A DNA stretch of 64,000 nt from Psychrobacter sp. (GCF_030454045.1 NZ_JAKDJE010000004.1:10186-74185); one strand, 5' to 3'; counted from the stretch's first letter, positions 54,736 through 64,000 are shown. Translations and numbers: made by a program. Notes: a model not told the origin generated them from the letters alone.

Positions 54736-54754
54736 TTGATAATCATTATCAATG
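54736..54754 (-). promoter_or_regulatory. Perfect 19-bp Fur-like palindrome upstream of the isochorismate synthase gene
   Basis: ATTGATAAT-C-ATTATCAAT, 9-1-9 symmetry, the classic Fur architecture, 28 bp before the start codon at 54708. Confidence 0.82.
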
Positions 54755-54905
54755 ATAAATTGCAGGTGGTACTTGTATTAAATGTTTGATACTTATGGAC
54801 TGTGCTTGATTGACTGTGTTCTACAGAATTGCCAAGACGCTATCGCCACTTGCTATGGACACGTGGCTGCTGTGATCAGTGCATTATATTCATTTTTAGA
54901 TATCT

Positions 54906-55727
54906 CTATGATATAGAGCAGATGGTAATGATATGCTGCTCTGTTATCACCCACTGCACCTGCATCACCGCTTGGGCCAGTCCGTTTCCTTGTGCCTTTT
55001 GCGTGCTATCGATGACGGTAAAAGTCATAACATCACCAGACACGCCCATATACTCAAACGCTAAAAAACTCAGTAATACATTATATTTGGCATATATCGC
55101 CTTAATGAGGCTTTCTTTAGCAGAAAATATCATTAAATAGATATAGTGATTCGGATGTGTGCCACACGAATATTCTACCAGTGCCATAGCTTCTTGATCA
55201 TTTAAAAAAGCGTAGTGCTGAGGCTCATCACGCTCAAAGCAAACATTGTTTATTTTGGCCTCAATATCCACCCCTATAGCACTGCAATCCTGCATAGATG
55301 GTTGCCGATAAGCGCAGCAGATCGCCGTACACGATGTTTTGTCACCTGTGTGGCTAATGCTCCCTGTTATGCCATTTGGCCATAGCGGCTCGCCATGCTT
55401 CCCTTTTAATACGGTAAAATGAGTCAAGCCAAACGACTGTAAGGCAAGCTTTGCCGCCAAGCGCCCCGTCAAAAAATCCAGCTTTCGCTTTGTGGATACG
55501 CGGGTTAATGCCTTTGGTAAGTCAATATCAAAACAATCATACGCCGCCTCTATCGCAAAATTGGCGGTCAATACAATCACAGACAGCTGATGTATCTGGT
55601 GATGCGCGAGCGCCACAGTGATATACGTCAGCCGAATATGCTGGCGTATATCACTCAGCGCCCGCGCATCTTGTGCCAACAAAGCATTGATGTCCGATAC
55701 CTCACGCTTTGCGGTGTGGTAACGCAT
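54906..55727 (-). CDS. basI: 4'-phosphopantetheinyl transferase (EntD/BasI type)
   Basis: Adds the phosphopantetheine arm to the carrier domains of the locus. The 273 residues have the EntD-type motifs: GSISHTGDKT, IGVDIEAK (about 158) for Mg/CoA, and FSAKESLIKAIY near the C-terminus. Its start overlaps the end of the thioesterase gene by 26 bp, indicating coupled translation. Only two carriers in the locus can be its targets (Ser247 of the EntB-type protein and Ser226 of the last NRPS). Confidence 0.92.
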   Translation of the reverse strand: MRYHTAKREVSDINALLAQDARALSDIRQHIRLTYITVALAHHQIHQLSVIVLTANFAIEAAYDCFDIDLPKALTRVSTKRKLDFLTGRLAAKLALQSFGLTHFTVLKGKHGEPLWPNGITGSISHTGDKTSCTAICCAYRQPSMQDCSAIGVDIEAKINNVCFERDEPQHYAFLNDQEAMALVEYSCGTHPNHYIYLMIFSAKESLIKAIYAKYNVLLSFLAFEYMGVSGDVMTFTVIDSTQKAQGNGLAQAVMQVQWVITEQHIITICSIS

Positions 55728-56472
55728 ACAGCAAACAGTCCTCTATTTTTTTTAGCATTTGCGTAAGCGATGACGGATTTAAAAAATAAAAATGATCGCC
55801 TGCCAGTGCATGACACCCCAAAAAAACCTCAGAATGTGCTTGCCACGCTTGCATCATCGCCTCGTCTTCGATATCTGGATCATCAATACCGTAAAATGCA
55901 ATTAAGGGCGCGGTTAAAGGCGAAGGTGTCTTGGTCATCTGCTGACAGATAAGCTGGTCACTGATAGAAAAATCATTACGCATAATGGTCAAAAAATAGT
56001 TCAGCGCTGCTGTATTTTGTAAAATCTCAGGCGGAAAATTATTGTAATGCACCAGTTTTTCGATAATCTCATCATCCGTTAAGTGCTGCCTGTCGCAAAT
56101 ATGTTGCAAATATTGCGGCTCTGGGCGACTGCTGACCACTACCAGTACCAACAGTTCAAGCGCATCCTGTGCGCGTAGATGATCGATCACCGGCCATAGC
56201 AAAGCGCCACCGACACTGTGCCCAAATAAAATATAAGGGACGTCTTTATAGGACATTATCGTCTGGGCAATGTCTGCTGCCAATACATTTGGATCATTAA
56301 CCAATGGCTGCCCCGATCTGCTGCCATGGCCTGCATACTCTATCGGTATGATTTTTATATGCGTATGTTCACAAGTCTCGGCCACCACTGGCTTCCATGC
56401 GCTATAGATCGCAGAGCTGCTGCCCGCTGGTGGCAGACAAAACAGGTGATAACGGTTATTCATTGACATCAT
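55702..56472 (-). CDS. basH: Type II thioesterase (BasH-like)
   Basis: Alpha/beta hydrolase that edits or unloads NRPS carriers. The nucleophile motif is FGHSVGGAL (GHSxG) near residue 88, and the catalytic His is in AGDHFYFL near the C-terminus. An N-terminal CLPPAGSSS oxyanion stretch fits the family. Possible starts are the ATGs at 56472, 56469 and 56463; GAG five bases before 56472 favours the first. It is in one operon with the phosphopantetheinyl transferase gene. Confidence 0.9.
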   Translation of the reverse strand: MMSMNNRYHLFCLPPAGSSSAIYSAWKPVVAETCEHTHIKIIPIEYAGHGSRSGQPLVNDPNVLAADIAQTIMSYKDVPYILFGHSVGGALLWPVIDHLRAQDALELLVLVVVSSRPEPQYLQHICDRQHLTDDEIIEKLVHYNNFPPEILQNTAALNYFLTIMRNDFSISDQLICQQMTKTPSPLTAPLIAFYGIDDPDIEDEAMMQAWQAHSEVFLGCHALAGDHFYFLNPSSLTQMLKKIEDCLLYALPHRKA

Positions 56473-56594
56473 ATTCACTCAGCTTTATATCTCTATGTTT
56501 CACCATCTATAGTGTCTGTCTTCAAACACAGGAGCGAACAGCACGCAACTGCGTTTGACCGTCTTTGATATGAGATGACCACTCTATATCAGCC

Positions 56595-58178
56595 CTATAA
56601 AGCGATAGATTGTGTCGGCTGCCAGATCGTCGAATCACGATGCGTCACAAAAACCACCGTGGCAGACAAGGCGCGAATGCTATCGACAATGGCCTTTTCG
56701 ATCTCTTCATCCAAAGCCGATGTCGCTTCATCTAATACCAAAATAGGCGCTTTTTTGATTAATGCGCGTGCCAGTGCGACGCGTTGACGCTCTCCTCCTG
56801 ATAAAGCGGATCCTTGCTGACCCACGGACTGATGTATTCCTTCAGGGGCACGATCAATCACAGACTCCAGCGTCATTTTTCGGGCAATGCTGTCAACCTC
56901 AACGTCTGATGCTTGCGGATTGCCAATACGGATATTTTCAGCCAGAGTGCCTGTAAATATGATAGGGTCTTGAGGGACATAGGCAATATGCGCTGCTAGA
57001 TCTTCATATGGCATGTCACTGATCTTTACGCCGCCGAGCAAAATATGACCGTGCTCAGGATCGTCAAAGCGCATCAATAACTCAAGCAAGGTGCTCTTAC
57101 CGCTGCCGCTCACACCCGTAACCCACACTCGATTGCCTTCTGGAATATCAATATTGATGTCTTTTAAGACGCATGCATGACTCACCTGACACACACTGAG
57201 CTGATAGTCAGCAGGAGCGGACTTGATAAGGGCAGGCTCAGGCAGCGTTGGTGTATTGATCGCCTGCTGATAATTCTGTAGAGAGGCCTTTAAATCATTA
57301 ATACCCAAACCTGCCACAGCCAGTTCACCAAGTGGTGCGGCTGCACGACCGACCAAAATCAGCACCGCCAAGACCATTGCCGCACTACTGCCACCTGTGA
57401 TAATGAGGTAAGCGGCCATACCGGCTAAGGGTAACACCGTAGCTAGGTTTGAGACAAACACGGCCATGGCGGCAGCGTTGTTGGTGCTTTTTAAGGTATC
57501 TTCTTGAATACGCCAGCGCTGCTCAATACGGGCGATGGCGCGCTTGGGGCCTGCCGCTGTTCTTAATAACTCAATATGATCTACCAATTCAAGCGTCGCT
57601 TCTGCGGTGCTGGCTTCTGCCTTATGCCGATTATTATCTGCCAGGCTTAGCGCCCGCTGTGATAAAAACTGGGCGATCAGAGACAATATCAATAGCGCCG
57701 CCGCCACTAATGCCAGCGCTAACCCTGCAACCATGCCGATCCCAAAGACCAAAAATAAGGGAATGCAGGGCGCATGCAAGAACTTTTGCAGCTGATGCGC
57801 GGGGATACTCATAAATCCTGGTATGCCTTGACCGGCAATGGTCGCAACCTGAGCACGATGCTCATTGGTAAACCAAGACAGTTTGGTGCGTGATAAAGCC
57901 TGACCCAGCGCCGCGTACAAGTCACCCGCCAGCCGCACACCAGTTAAGTAGCCTGAACGATTGACCAATACGGTAGCAAGAATGGCGGCCGCAGCTGTGA
58001 TTAAGACCCATTTGGGCGACCATTGATTGACAATACCCAGTGCCAGCGCGGTATAAGCAATGGCTTCTAGGACAGCGACCGCTATCCAGCCTACCCCTAC
58101 TGTCATCAATCGCCTGCGCGCAATTGCTGGTAATGACGATGTCGGCTTTTTGTGTGGTGTATCTACGGTAATACTCAT
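56595..58178 (-). CDS. ABC exporter half-transporter 1 of the siderophore locus (BarA/BarB-like)
   Basis: Six-span membrane domain fused to an ATPase, in the CydC/type I exporter class. Walker A VSGSGKSTLLE, Q-loop YVPQDPI, signature LSGGERQRVALARAL and Walker B LVLDEATSALDEEIE are present. It overlaps the next exporter gene by 4 bp and most likely forms a heterodimer with it. Acinetobactin export by BarAB is the model; which of the two is BarA I cannot tell. Substrate is inferred from context. Confidence 0.88.
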   Translation of the reverse strand: MSITVDTPHKKPTSSLPAIARRRLMTVGVGWIAVAVLEAIAYTALALGIVNQWSPKWVLITAAAAILATVLVNRSGYLTGVRLAGDLYAALGQALSRTKLSWFTNEHRAQVATIAGQGIPGFMSIPAHQLQKFLHAPCIPLFLVFGIGMVAGLALALVAAALLILSLIAQFLSQRALSLADNNRHKAEASTAEATLELVDHIELLRTAAGPKRAIARIEQRWRIQEDTLKSTNNAAAMAVFVSNLATVLPLAGMAAYLIITGGSSAAMVLAVLILVGRAAAPLGELAVAGLGINDLKASLQNYQQAINTPTLPEPALIKSAPADYQLSVCQVSHACVLKDINIDIPEGNRVWVTGVSGSGKSTLLELLMRFDDPEHGHILLGGVKISDMPYEDLAAHIAYVPQDPIIFTGTLAENIRIGNPQASDVEVDSIARKMTLESVIDRAPEGIHQSVGQQGSALSGGERQRVALARALIKKAPILVLDEATSALDEEIEKAIVDSIRALSATVVFVTHRDSTIWQPTQSIAL

Positions 58179-59785
58179 GACAAACGCTCCAGATCAGTAT
58201 TGGATGTCAGCTCTAGTCGAGCATTTGTTTGCTCCGACAATGCCTTGTCATGAGTCACCATAATGATGGTCTTTTCTTGGTTATGTGCTTCATCTAGCAA
58301 GGCTTTTAGCACTTTTGTAACCCTCGCGTGATCCAAAGCGCTGGTCGGTTCATCAAGCAGAATGATAGGTGCTGATGATAAGAATACGCTGGCAAGACCG
58401 ATACGCTGACGTTCGCCGCCTGAGAGCGACTGAGCATCAGCGCTCAGCTCCACGCTCAGCTGAGCGCACTCTAGTGCCGCATTAAGCGCTTGATCTGTGG
58501 CATTCGGGGCAAATAATAGTAGGTTGTCTTTGACGGTTGCAGGCAATACATCACCCCCTTGCGGTACGAACAATACAGCATCATGTTTGGTGTTTTCATC
58601 CAGCTTGGCTATATTCGTGTTTGCCAGCTGCACCTGTCCGGTGTGCAATGGCTCAAAACCTGCCAGCATACGCAGCAGCGTCGTTTTACCCACGCCGCTG
58701 GGCCCTGTGATGGCAGTGACGGCATTGGTCTTAAACGTATGCGTCAACCCGTCAATTATTTGGACATTATCGATCACCATCTCAGCGTCTGTAATTTTCA
58801 GCGTGAACGGCGCTGATAGCTGCGTTATTTGACCCTTGGGTAATATTGGTTGTTGTAATAATGCGATCAGCCGACTTGCCGCCGCTTTACCAGCGCCAAC
58901 ATAATCTAGCCCATGCCCCAAACGTAACGCGGGACTGACAACGGCGAGACTAAAAAACAAGATCGTGGCCATCACTGGGGTGTCGTAGTCATAAGCGATC
59001 AGATAAGCAACGGCAAATGTCGCTACCGCTTGTAGCAGTGCCACGGCCATACCTGCGAGCGTCGCCACTTTACTTACCCACATGACCAAGCTGTCTGTAA
59101 AGCGCTTGGTGGCATCATGATAAGCAGCCAGCGCCCCCGACTGTTGGCCATAGATGCGATTGACGCGGATACCACGTGCATAGTCATCTACAGCAGAGAT
59201 GACCTCGCCCACCACCTGCATGCGCGCAGCACCATCACGCGCTGTCACGCGCGGCACAATGACTAGATAATATAAAGAAGCGATCACACCTGGCAGTAAG
59301 ACCCACAGCGCCACAGGGCCTGCCACACTCACCAATATAACAATAGATGCCAGCGGTAAAATCGCAAAGCTTGTCACCTCTGAGGGTAGATGCGCCACCA
59401 TATGATGCAGCGTCGTAATATCTTCTGACACCAAGCGCCGTAAAGACTGATCGCCTTGTTTGGATAATGTGCTGGCAGGCAATCGGGTCACATGATTGGC
59501 CACTTGCCGCCGCAGTCTTGCAGAAAACGCTGCTTCTGCATCATGAGCAAGCCAAGATGCGGCCGCTGCAAACAAAGCGCCTAGCAACCACAGCCCCACA
59601 GCCGCAATAACCCACTGCGATGCAAGATCATCGATTAATTTGACCAAGCACCACAGCGCCCCAAGCATGGCCAGACCAGATAAGGACGAGGACAGCACTC
59701 CAATAGAGAGCTTGGGTAGTGCAGGACGTAAAGTGGGCATGATTACTGGGTCAGTCATCAAGCTGCGCAATGTTAACTTACTCAT
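58175..59785 (-). CDS. ABC exporter half-transporter 2 of the siderophore locus (BarA/BarB-like)
   Basis: Second fused membrane-ATPase half-transporter. The 536 residues have six hydrophobic segments, Walker A GPSGVGKTTLLR, signature LSGGERQRIGLAS and Walker B IILLDEPTSALDH. The start has a strong GGAGAAG site. Pairing with the gene at 56595 (4-bp overlap) suggests a heterodimeric exporter that secretes the apo-siderophore. Confidence 0.88.
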   Translation of the reverse strand: MSKLTLRSLMTDPVIMPTLRPALPKLSIGVLSSSLSGLAMLGALWCLVKLIDDLASQWVIAAVGLWLLGALFAAAASWLAHDAEAAFSARLRRQVANHVTRLPASTLSKQGDQSLRRLVSEDITTLHHMVAHLPSEVTSFAILPLASIVILVSVAGPVALWVLLPGVIASLYYLVIVPRVTARDGAARMQVVGEVISAVDDYARGIRVNRIYGQQSGALAAYHDATKRFTDSLVMWVSKVATLAGMAVALLQAVATFAVAYLIAYDYDTPVMATILFFSLAVVSPALRLGHGLDYVGAGKAAASRLIALLQQPILPKGQITQLSAPFTLKITDAEMVIDNVQIIDGLTHTFKTNAVTAITGPSGVGKTTLLRMLAGFEPLHTGQVQLANTNIAKLDENTKHDAVLFVPQGGDVLPATVKDNLLLFAPNATDQALNAALECAQLSVELSADAQSLSGGERQRIGLASVFLSSAPIILLDEPTSALDHARVTKVLKALLDEAHNQEKTIIMVTHDKALSEQTNARLELTSNTDLERLS

Positions 59786-59946
59786 TGGCTTCTCCGATGA
59801 CCGTGGTTGGTTTGTTTCATAAATTGAATCCAGCGCGCTTATTTACCAGCATGATTGGTTGTCAGCATGATTAGAAAAAGGTAGCGGCCAATAGTTTTGA
59901 TCGCTTTGCGTTTAAGGTTAGGTAGAACAGTGATGCTAAGACCGCA

Positions 59947-61086
59947 TTAGCTGGGCTGTAGACGCTCTTGTAAGCTTGCAACCACATCTTTAATCAAAGC
60001 ATCAATCTTGTGACTGTCTTTATGATGCGCGGTCGCAATCAAATGAGCATGATCCTCAGAGACAGCAAGGCCATGCTTTTTCCACACCGCCTCAGCGGGG
60101 CACGGAAAAACCACAGTGATAGAGTTGGGATTGCGCCACGCATCAATCCCCGCTGCTTGGAATTGATCAACCGCATATTGAGCCATGCTCAGACAGCGAT
60201 GGATACGTTGCTGCCACTGCCGTGCTGAACGGTTATGAATGGCCGCCCACATAAATAGTACGGAGTGACCATTTCGAGAGCCGCTAATGGTTTGATCGCG
60301 GGCGCAGATATAGTCGATATCTACGGCGATACGATCGACGTTGTTACGTTTGGCAACGACAATACCGCATGGCACAGGCGAGCCAATCATTTTATGTCCA
60401 GACACACTGATAGAGTCGATACCATCGGCAAATGAAAATGGCTGCGGACAGTCCACAAAAGGCAAAATCATACCGCTGAGCGCCGCATCTGCATGTAAAT
60501 AGTAGTCCTGACGACAGATGCCAATGTGATCTAATTGCTGTTGAATGATTTTTATATTGTCTACCGCTCCTGACATGGTCGTACCAATATTGGCGAAGAT
60601 GATGGGGTTTTTGTCCCCATTGCGCTGCACCTGATGAATCAAATCATCGTAATCCATTTCACCGTTGTCTAAAGACGCAATGACACACGACTTCATGCGC
60701 AGCAGTTTTGCAATTTTTAAGACCGAATAATGCGTCTCTTTGGAGTAGTACAGCGTGGCATGGGGAAACAGCTCTCTTGCTAAATAACAGCAAAACATGT
60801 TCCCTTCTGTCCCACCGTTAGTGACATAGCCCCAGCTGTCCTTAAAAGGTATTTGAAACAAATCGGCATAGTAATTCATTACCTCTTTTTCAAACGAAAA
60901 TGAGTTCAGCGCATAGTTACTGGGTGCGTCCCAGTCGCCGCAGTTGTTGAGGGAAAAATTAAAAAACCGATACAAAGCAGAATAGTCGAAGTCTGCAGAC
61001 TCAGGATAGCCAACATTAAAATACTGATTTTTTAGGCAATAATGCCAAAAGTCATTGAGACGTTCTTGACAAGCAACAGGTAGCAT
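59947..61086 (-). CDS. basG: Histidine decarboxylase, PLP-dependent (BasG-like)
   Basis: Makes histamine from L-histidine, the precursor of the N-hydroxyhistamine unit. The PLP lysine is in VSGHKMIGSP, K232 with my start, the same number as in the Morganella enzyme. I start at the ATG at 61086 (MLPVACQERLNDFWHYC), which aligns with the family's N-terminus; ATG 61095 and GTG 61104 lie upstream. Other family motifs are NQYFNVGYPESADFDY, TNGGTEGNMFC and HADAALSGMILPF. 379 residues, normal length. Single gene with its own 5' region. Confidence 0.92.
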   Translation of the reverse strand: MLPVACQERLNDFWHYCLKNQYFNVGYPESADFDYSALYRFFNFSLNNCGDWDAPSNYALNSFSFEKEVMNYYADLFQIPFKDSWGYVTNGGTEGNMFCCYLARELFPHATLYYSKETHYSVLKIAKLLRMKSCVIASLDNGEMDYDDLIHQVQRNGDKNPIIFANIGTTMSGAVDNIKIIQQQLDHIGICRQDYYLHADAALSGMILPFVDCPQPFSFADGIDSISVSGHKMIGSPVPCGIVVAKRNNVDRIAVDIDYICARDQTISGSRNGHSVLFMWAAIHNRSARQWQQRIHRCLSMAQYAVDQFQAAGIDAWRNPNSITVVFPCPAEAVWKKHGLAVSEDHAHLIATAHHKDSHKIDALIKDVVASLQERLQPS

Positions 61087-61631
61087 CACATTCATTCCCA
61101 CCACAGATTAGGTTATACATGGTTATTTTTTACGATTAAACAGTCAACCCAAGTAAGTTTTCTACTGTTAGGTACGTACTTACAGGCGATTAACTCCCGC
61201 TATAATTTTTTGTCAATCAGTTATGAGCAAAGGCTTTAGAGCCTTGTTATGAAGAGGCTATTTAGGCGTGGCTAAATTCACACTCTTGACAATAGTTTTG
61301 ATTATAATGATAATGATAATGATAATCAACATCATTTAAAAATTAAGATTTTGATTTGCTCATCAACGCTTAGCTCGCTGATATGTTTTGGTACGTTTCA
61401 TTTGTGCATACAGTTCATGAGTACAAAACTTCAGTGCCTCCTATTTAGATAGCATATGCGGCACTGGACTGCTTACTTTTTGGTGTACAACCCGATCAGA
61501 CGCTTACTATTCGACGTGAGGCATGAGTACAAGAGCATTGATACAAATACGCTGCTACACCAGCCCTCTTTACACACATGCCTCTTTACAAGAATGAGGT
61601 TTTTATTAGTTTTTATTCAATAGGACAAATT
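61087..61631. other. Divergent promoter region between basG and the last NRPS gene
   Basis: About 540 bp. It contains a tandem (ATAATG)n-type Fur-like run, described separately at 61304. No other coding frame is credible. Confidence 0.6.
61304..61334. promoter_or_regulatory. Putative extended Fur box with tandem GATAAT hexamers
   Basis: ATAATGATAATGATAATGATAATC, three consecutive GATAAT hexamers plus partial flanking ones. Fur is known to bind arrays of at least three such hexamers. It is placed between divergent basG and the NRPS gene. Confidence 0.72.
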
Positions 61632-63815
61632 ATGTTGGCACAGAATTCTACATCACAAGTACAGCTGCTCATGCCAGTCAGCGACTATGAAGAACACATT
61701 TGGATGCTACAATTACAACAACCTGAACAGGTTATTCGACACAGTGGGGCTTGGCGTCTGAGTAGCGATATCGATGAGGTGGTATTACGCCAAGCGATCA
61801 AAGATACTATCGAGGAGATACCTGATTTAAATGTCAGATACCGCTTTAGTGATGATGGGGACTTGTATAAATACCAATATGAACAACCTGAGTGCTGCTT
61901 ACAGACGGCCAGCGTGGCTGCTACCGACATCCCTAACTATATGTCCAAGCTTAAGGATATGCCGTGGAATGCGGCTCTTAACCCGCCTTTTAATTCATTT
62001 ATTGTACATACTGAGTGCGATACTGTTCTCATACTAGAATTACATCCCATACTTGATCAGGCTCATCATTTAACAGACATTACTGGTGTCATAAAAAACC
62101 ACTATCATCAGCGGATGCCGCAGGATGCTACTCTGAGCTGGACAGCCATTGAGGCGCCAGTATCAACACCCAGCACACAAAAAAGCGCCTCAGAGCAGGC
62201 GCAAAATCAAGAAGCGCTTACGGCCATTATCCTTGGCGAATTTCGCGCCGCACTGGCAGAGCCTGAAATGACGGCAGTAGATGATTTCTTTGATTATGGC
62301 GGTCACTCATTATTAGCCACCCGTATCATTGGCAAGCTTGCCCAATCTCATGGTATTGACATTGGTTTTAACGATTTTTTTAAGTCACCCTCAGCTACAG
62401 CCCTTGCCGAGCATGTGAGCGTCAATACGACTGATCACACGACCGAGACGCCAACAGCAGCAAATGACGCTGCCGTCTTTCAAGAACAAGCACCACTGAC
62501 ATTGGCGCAGCAGTTTTTGTGGCATGCTTATACGGCCTACGAGTTTAGTCCGATATACAACCTGCCTTTTGCCGTCGCTTTTTCTGAGGCGGTCGATGAA
62601 CAGATTCTCTATCAAGCTTTTAGCGATATCATCAAACGTCATGCCAGTTTGCGTACGACCTTTCACACACAGAACGATGTAACGATACAGCGCATTGTGC
62701 CTGTCTCGGAGCTGAATCAATATCAATGGTTTTGGTCCAGTGAAGACAGTCAAGGCGTCACCCTGACTGATGAAGCCGATTACCAATTTGACCTCGCCTC
62801 TGAGCTGCCATTAAAAATTCGCTTTTTGCAAAGCCCAGCATCTGAATCACAAGTGTTGTCCTTACTGATACATCATATGGTCATTGATGAGTGGTCATTA
62901 AATACCATCATGGCAGACCTCTCTCAAGCTTATCTGTCTCGAGCCCTACATCAAGAGCCGCAGTGGGATACAAGCGCAGGTAATATCAATGATTTTGCGC
63001 TACTTCAGCAGCAGCAAGGGATAAACCAACAACATGTCAATTATTGGACAAATAGGTTACGTGATGCCCCTAAGGGCTTCTCTCCGCCTGACTCATCAGA
63101 TAGCGCCACTATCACGCCATATGAGATATCAACCAACGCGCAATGCATAGAGCTTGATCTTGGTACAGAGGCCTATAAGACAATATCTGCCTTTGCTCGG
63201 CAACATGGTTCGTCCTTATTTGGGGTTATATATACAGCTATCGCCCTATCTTTGCACAAGCAAAGTGGGTTAGACGATATCGTTATTGGTACGTCCGCCT
63301 CTGGCAGAACCGATGCCGAATTCTTCGATACGGTTGGCTATTTTACAACGATGGTCGCTCATCGCATCCAATTCGATACTGAACAATCTGTTGAATCGCT
63401 ACTCAACGATATTACGTTTACCATCAATGATTCGATGCGCTATGCAGACATTCCGATTGATATTATTCAAAAATCACTGGGAATGTCCCCTACCGATGGC
63501 CTACTCTTTGATGTCTATATACACATTCATTCAAATAATGCCTTAAACGGCACGTTAACTGACCCTAATAATAAAGCGCTACACTATCAGCAGATACCAC
63601 CGAAAAAAGACATCTCGATGTTTGGGCTACATTTTGAGATTATGGATGACGTATTTGAGGAAGATCAGCATGCTTTACGCATAGTGACTACCTATCAAAA
63701 CGACCGCTATTCTACGGCGTTTGTAGAGAGTATTTGCGACAAAATCAGTCAGATATTAGAGATACTAAATACCACCAACGGCAGTCATTATCCGCTCGGT
63801 CAAGTGCTACTCTGA
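61632..63815 (+). CDS. basB: NRPS with degenerate C-like lobe, carrier and condensation domain (BasB/AngM-like)
   Basis: Joins the carrier-bound intermediate to N-hydroxyhistamine. I place the start at the ATG at 61632 (MLAQNSTSQVQ), preceded by AGGAC; the frame extends 18 codons further to 61578 without a ribosome site. Residues 1-190 resemble half of a condensation domain but the active-site HHxxxDG is degenerate (HPILDQA). Then an intact carrier, YGGHSLLA with Ser226, then a full condensation domain (about 270-725) with HHMVIDEWS (H414, H415, D419; Gly of HHxxxDG is Glu). It probably holds the amino acid activated by the stand-alone A protein. The layout resembles AngM and VibF-type proteins. 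Confidence 0.88.
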   Translation: MLAQNSTSQVQLLMPVSDYEEHIWMLQLQQPEQVIRHSGAWRLSSDIDEVVLRQAIKDTIEEIPDLNVRYRFSDDGDLYKYQYEQPECCLQTASVAATDIPNYMSKLKDMPWNAALNPPFNSFIVHTECDTVLILELHPILDQAHHLTDITGVIKNHYHQRMPQDATLSWTAIEAPVSTPSTQKSASEQAQNQEALTAIILGEFRAALAEPEMTAVDDFFDYGGHSLLATRIIGKLAQSHGIDIGFNDFFKSPSATALAEHVSVNTTDHTTETPTAANDAAVFQEQAPLTLAQQFLWHAYTAYEFSPIYNLPFAVAFSEAVDEQILYQAFSDIIKRHASLRTTFHTQNDVTIQRIVPVSELNQYQWFWSSEDSQGVTLTDEADYQFDLASELPLKIRFLQSPASESQVLSLLIHHMVIDEWSLNTIMADLSQAYLSRALHQEPQWDTSAGNINDFALLQQQQGINQQHVNYWTNRLRDAPKGFSPPDSSDSATITPYEISTNAQCIELDLGTEAYKTISAFARQHGSSLFGVIYTAIALSLHKQSGLDDIVIGTSASGRTDAEFFDTVGYFTTMVAHRIQFDTEQSVESLLNDITFTINDSMRYADIPIDIIQKSLGMSPTDGLLFDVYIHIHSNNALNGTLTDPNNKALHYQQIPPKKDISMFGLHFEIMDDVFEEDQHALRIVTTYQNDRYSTAFVESICDKISQILEILNTTNGSHYPLGQVLL

Positions 63816-64000
63816 TGTGATTTAAGCGCGCAAATTTACACACGATTTTTGATATATTGGCATATATAAACTTCTTCATAACGGTGCTGTATTTTTCAAT
63901 GCGATTGGCGATAAATCATACCAATCGCTCAGCTAATGTCATTTGAGGTGTAATGGACATTATTCATGCTGGCGTAGGCTCTAAAGCTATATACTGTCTA
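63816..64000. other. Window tail with small inverted repeat
   Basis: Arms GCGATTGG / CCAATCGC at 63901-63908 and 63921-63928. No T-run follows, so it is not a clear terminator. No gene is seen in the last 185 bp. Confidence 0.5.

Noticed and set aside
61304..61334. GATAAT tandem repeat as a microsatellite
   Set aside because: It fits the Fur hexamer array and sits in the right promoter gap, so it is better read as a regulatory site.
63901..63928. Hairpin near the window end as terminator of the last NRPS gene
   Set aside because: The 8-bp stem has no T-run after it and lies 85 bp past the stop.
1..64000. CRISPR arrays, insertion sequences, prophage and tRNA or rRNA genes
   Set aside because: I looked for spaced direct repeats, transposase motifs and tRNA-like cloverleafs and found none that I could support.

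Overview
The window looks like chromosomal DNA of a gammaproteobacterium of the family Moraxellaceae, most likely Psychrobacter or a close relative. This is inferred from the moderate GC content, the gene families present (180-kDa-type NAD-glutamate dehydrogenase, CysI with a DUF934 partner, a two-gene bacterioferritin, an acinetobactin-type siderophore locus) and the AT-rich intergenic regions with strong intrinsic terminators. I have no database match to confirm the genus.

Layout. 1-2367: 3' half of NAD-glutamate dehydrogenase. 2486-8061: sbcC and sbcD on the minus strand (DNA repair nuclease). 8264-21507: a sulfur-assimilation region with siroheme synthase cysG, cysH, a DUF934 gene, cysI, ATP sulfurylase sat, two tandem sulfate-binding lipoproteins, and cysT-cysW-cysA. 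21642-23939: an ArsR-type regulator and an iron-storage group (bfd and two complementary bacterioferritin subunits). 24050-36716: mixed chromosomal genes (MFS exporter, DUF1176 protein, DEAD-box helicase with a long leader, DUF819 membrane protein, UvrA paralogue, MtfA-like peptidase, small exported proteins) interspersed with decaying gene remnants (SDR at 10009, GNAT at 24050, GST at 25988, an unknown fragment at 34077).

37063-63815 is the most interesting part: a complete catechol siderophore locus. Its parts are a TonB-dependent receptor, binding protein, two permeases and ATPase (order bauDCEBA), an N-hydroxylase (basC), a Cy-Cy-carrier NRPS, 2,3-dihydroxybenzoate (DHB) synthesis and activation (entC, entB, entA, entE types), a free-standing adenylation protein, a phosphopantetheinyl transferase, a thioesterase, two half-transporter exporters, histidine decarboxylase, and a carrier-condensation NRPS. 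The logic is that of acinetobactin, anguibactin and pseudomonine: DHB, then a beta-hydroxy or beta-thiol amino acid cyclised to an oxazoline or thiazoline, then N-hydroxyhistamine.

Two NRPS proteins carry carrier-like C-termini in which the phosphopantetheine serine is replaced by proline. Apparently only the aryl carrier of the EntB-type protein and the carrier of the last NRPS can hold intermediates. Fur-box-like sequences sit at the main divergent promoters of this locus and before bfd, which ties iron uptake and iron storage to iron status. The amino acid built in is not settled; by hand reading, the adenylation code is unusual and closer to cysteine than to threonine.
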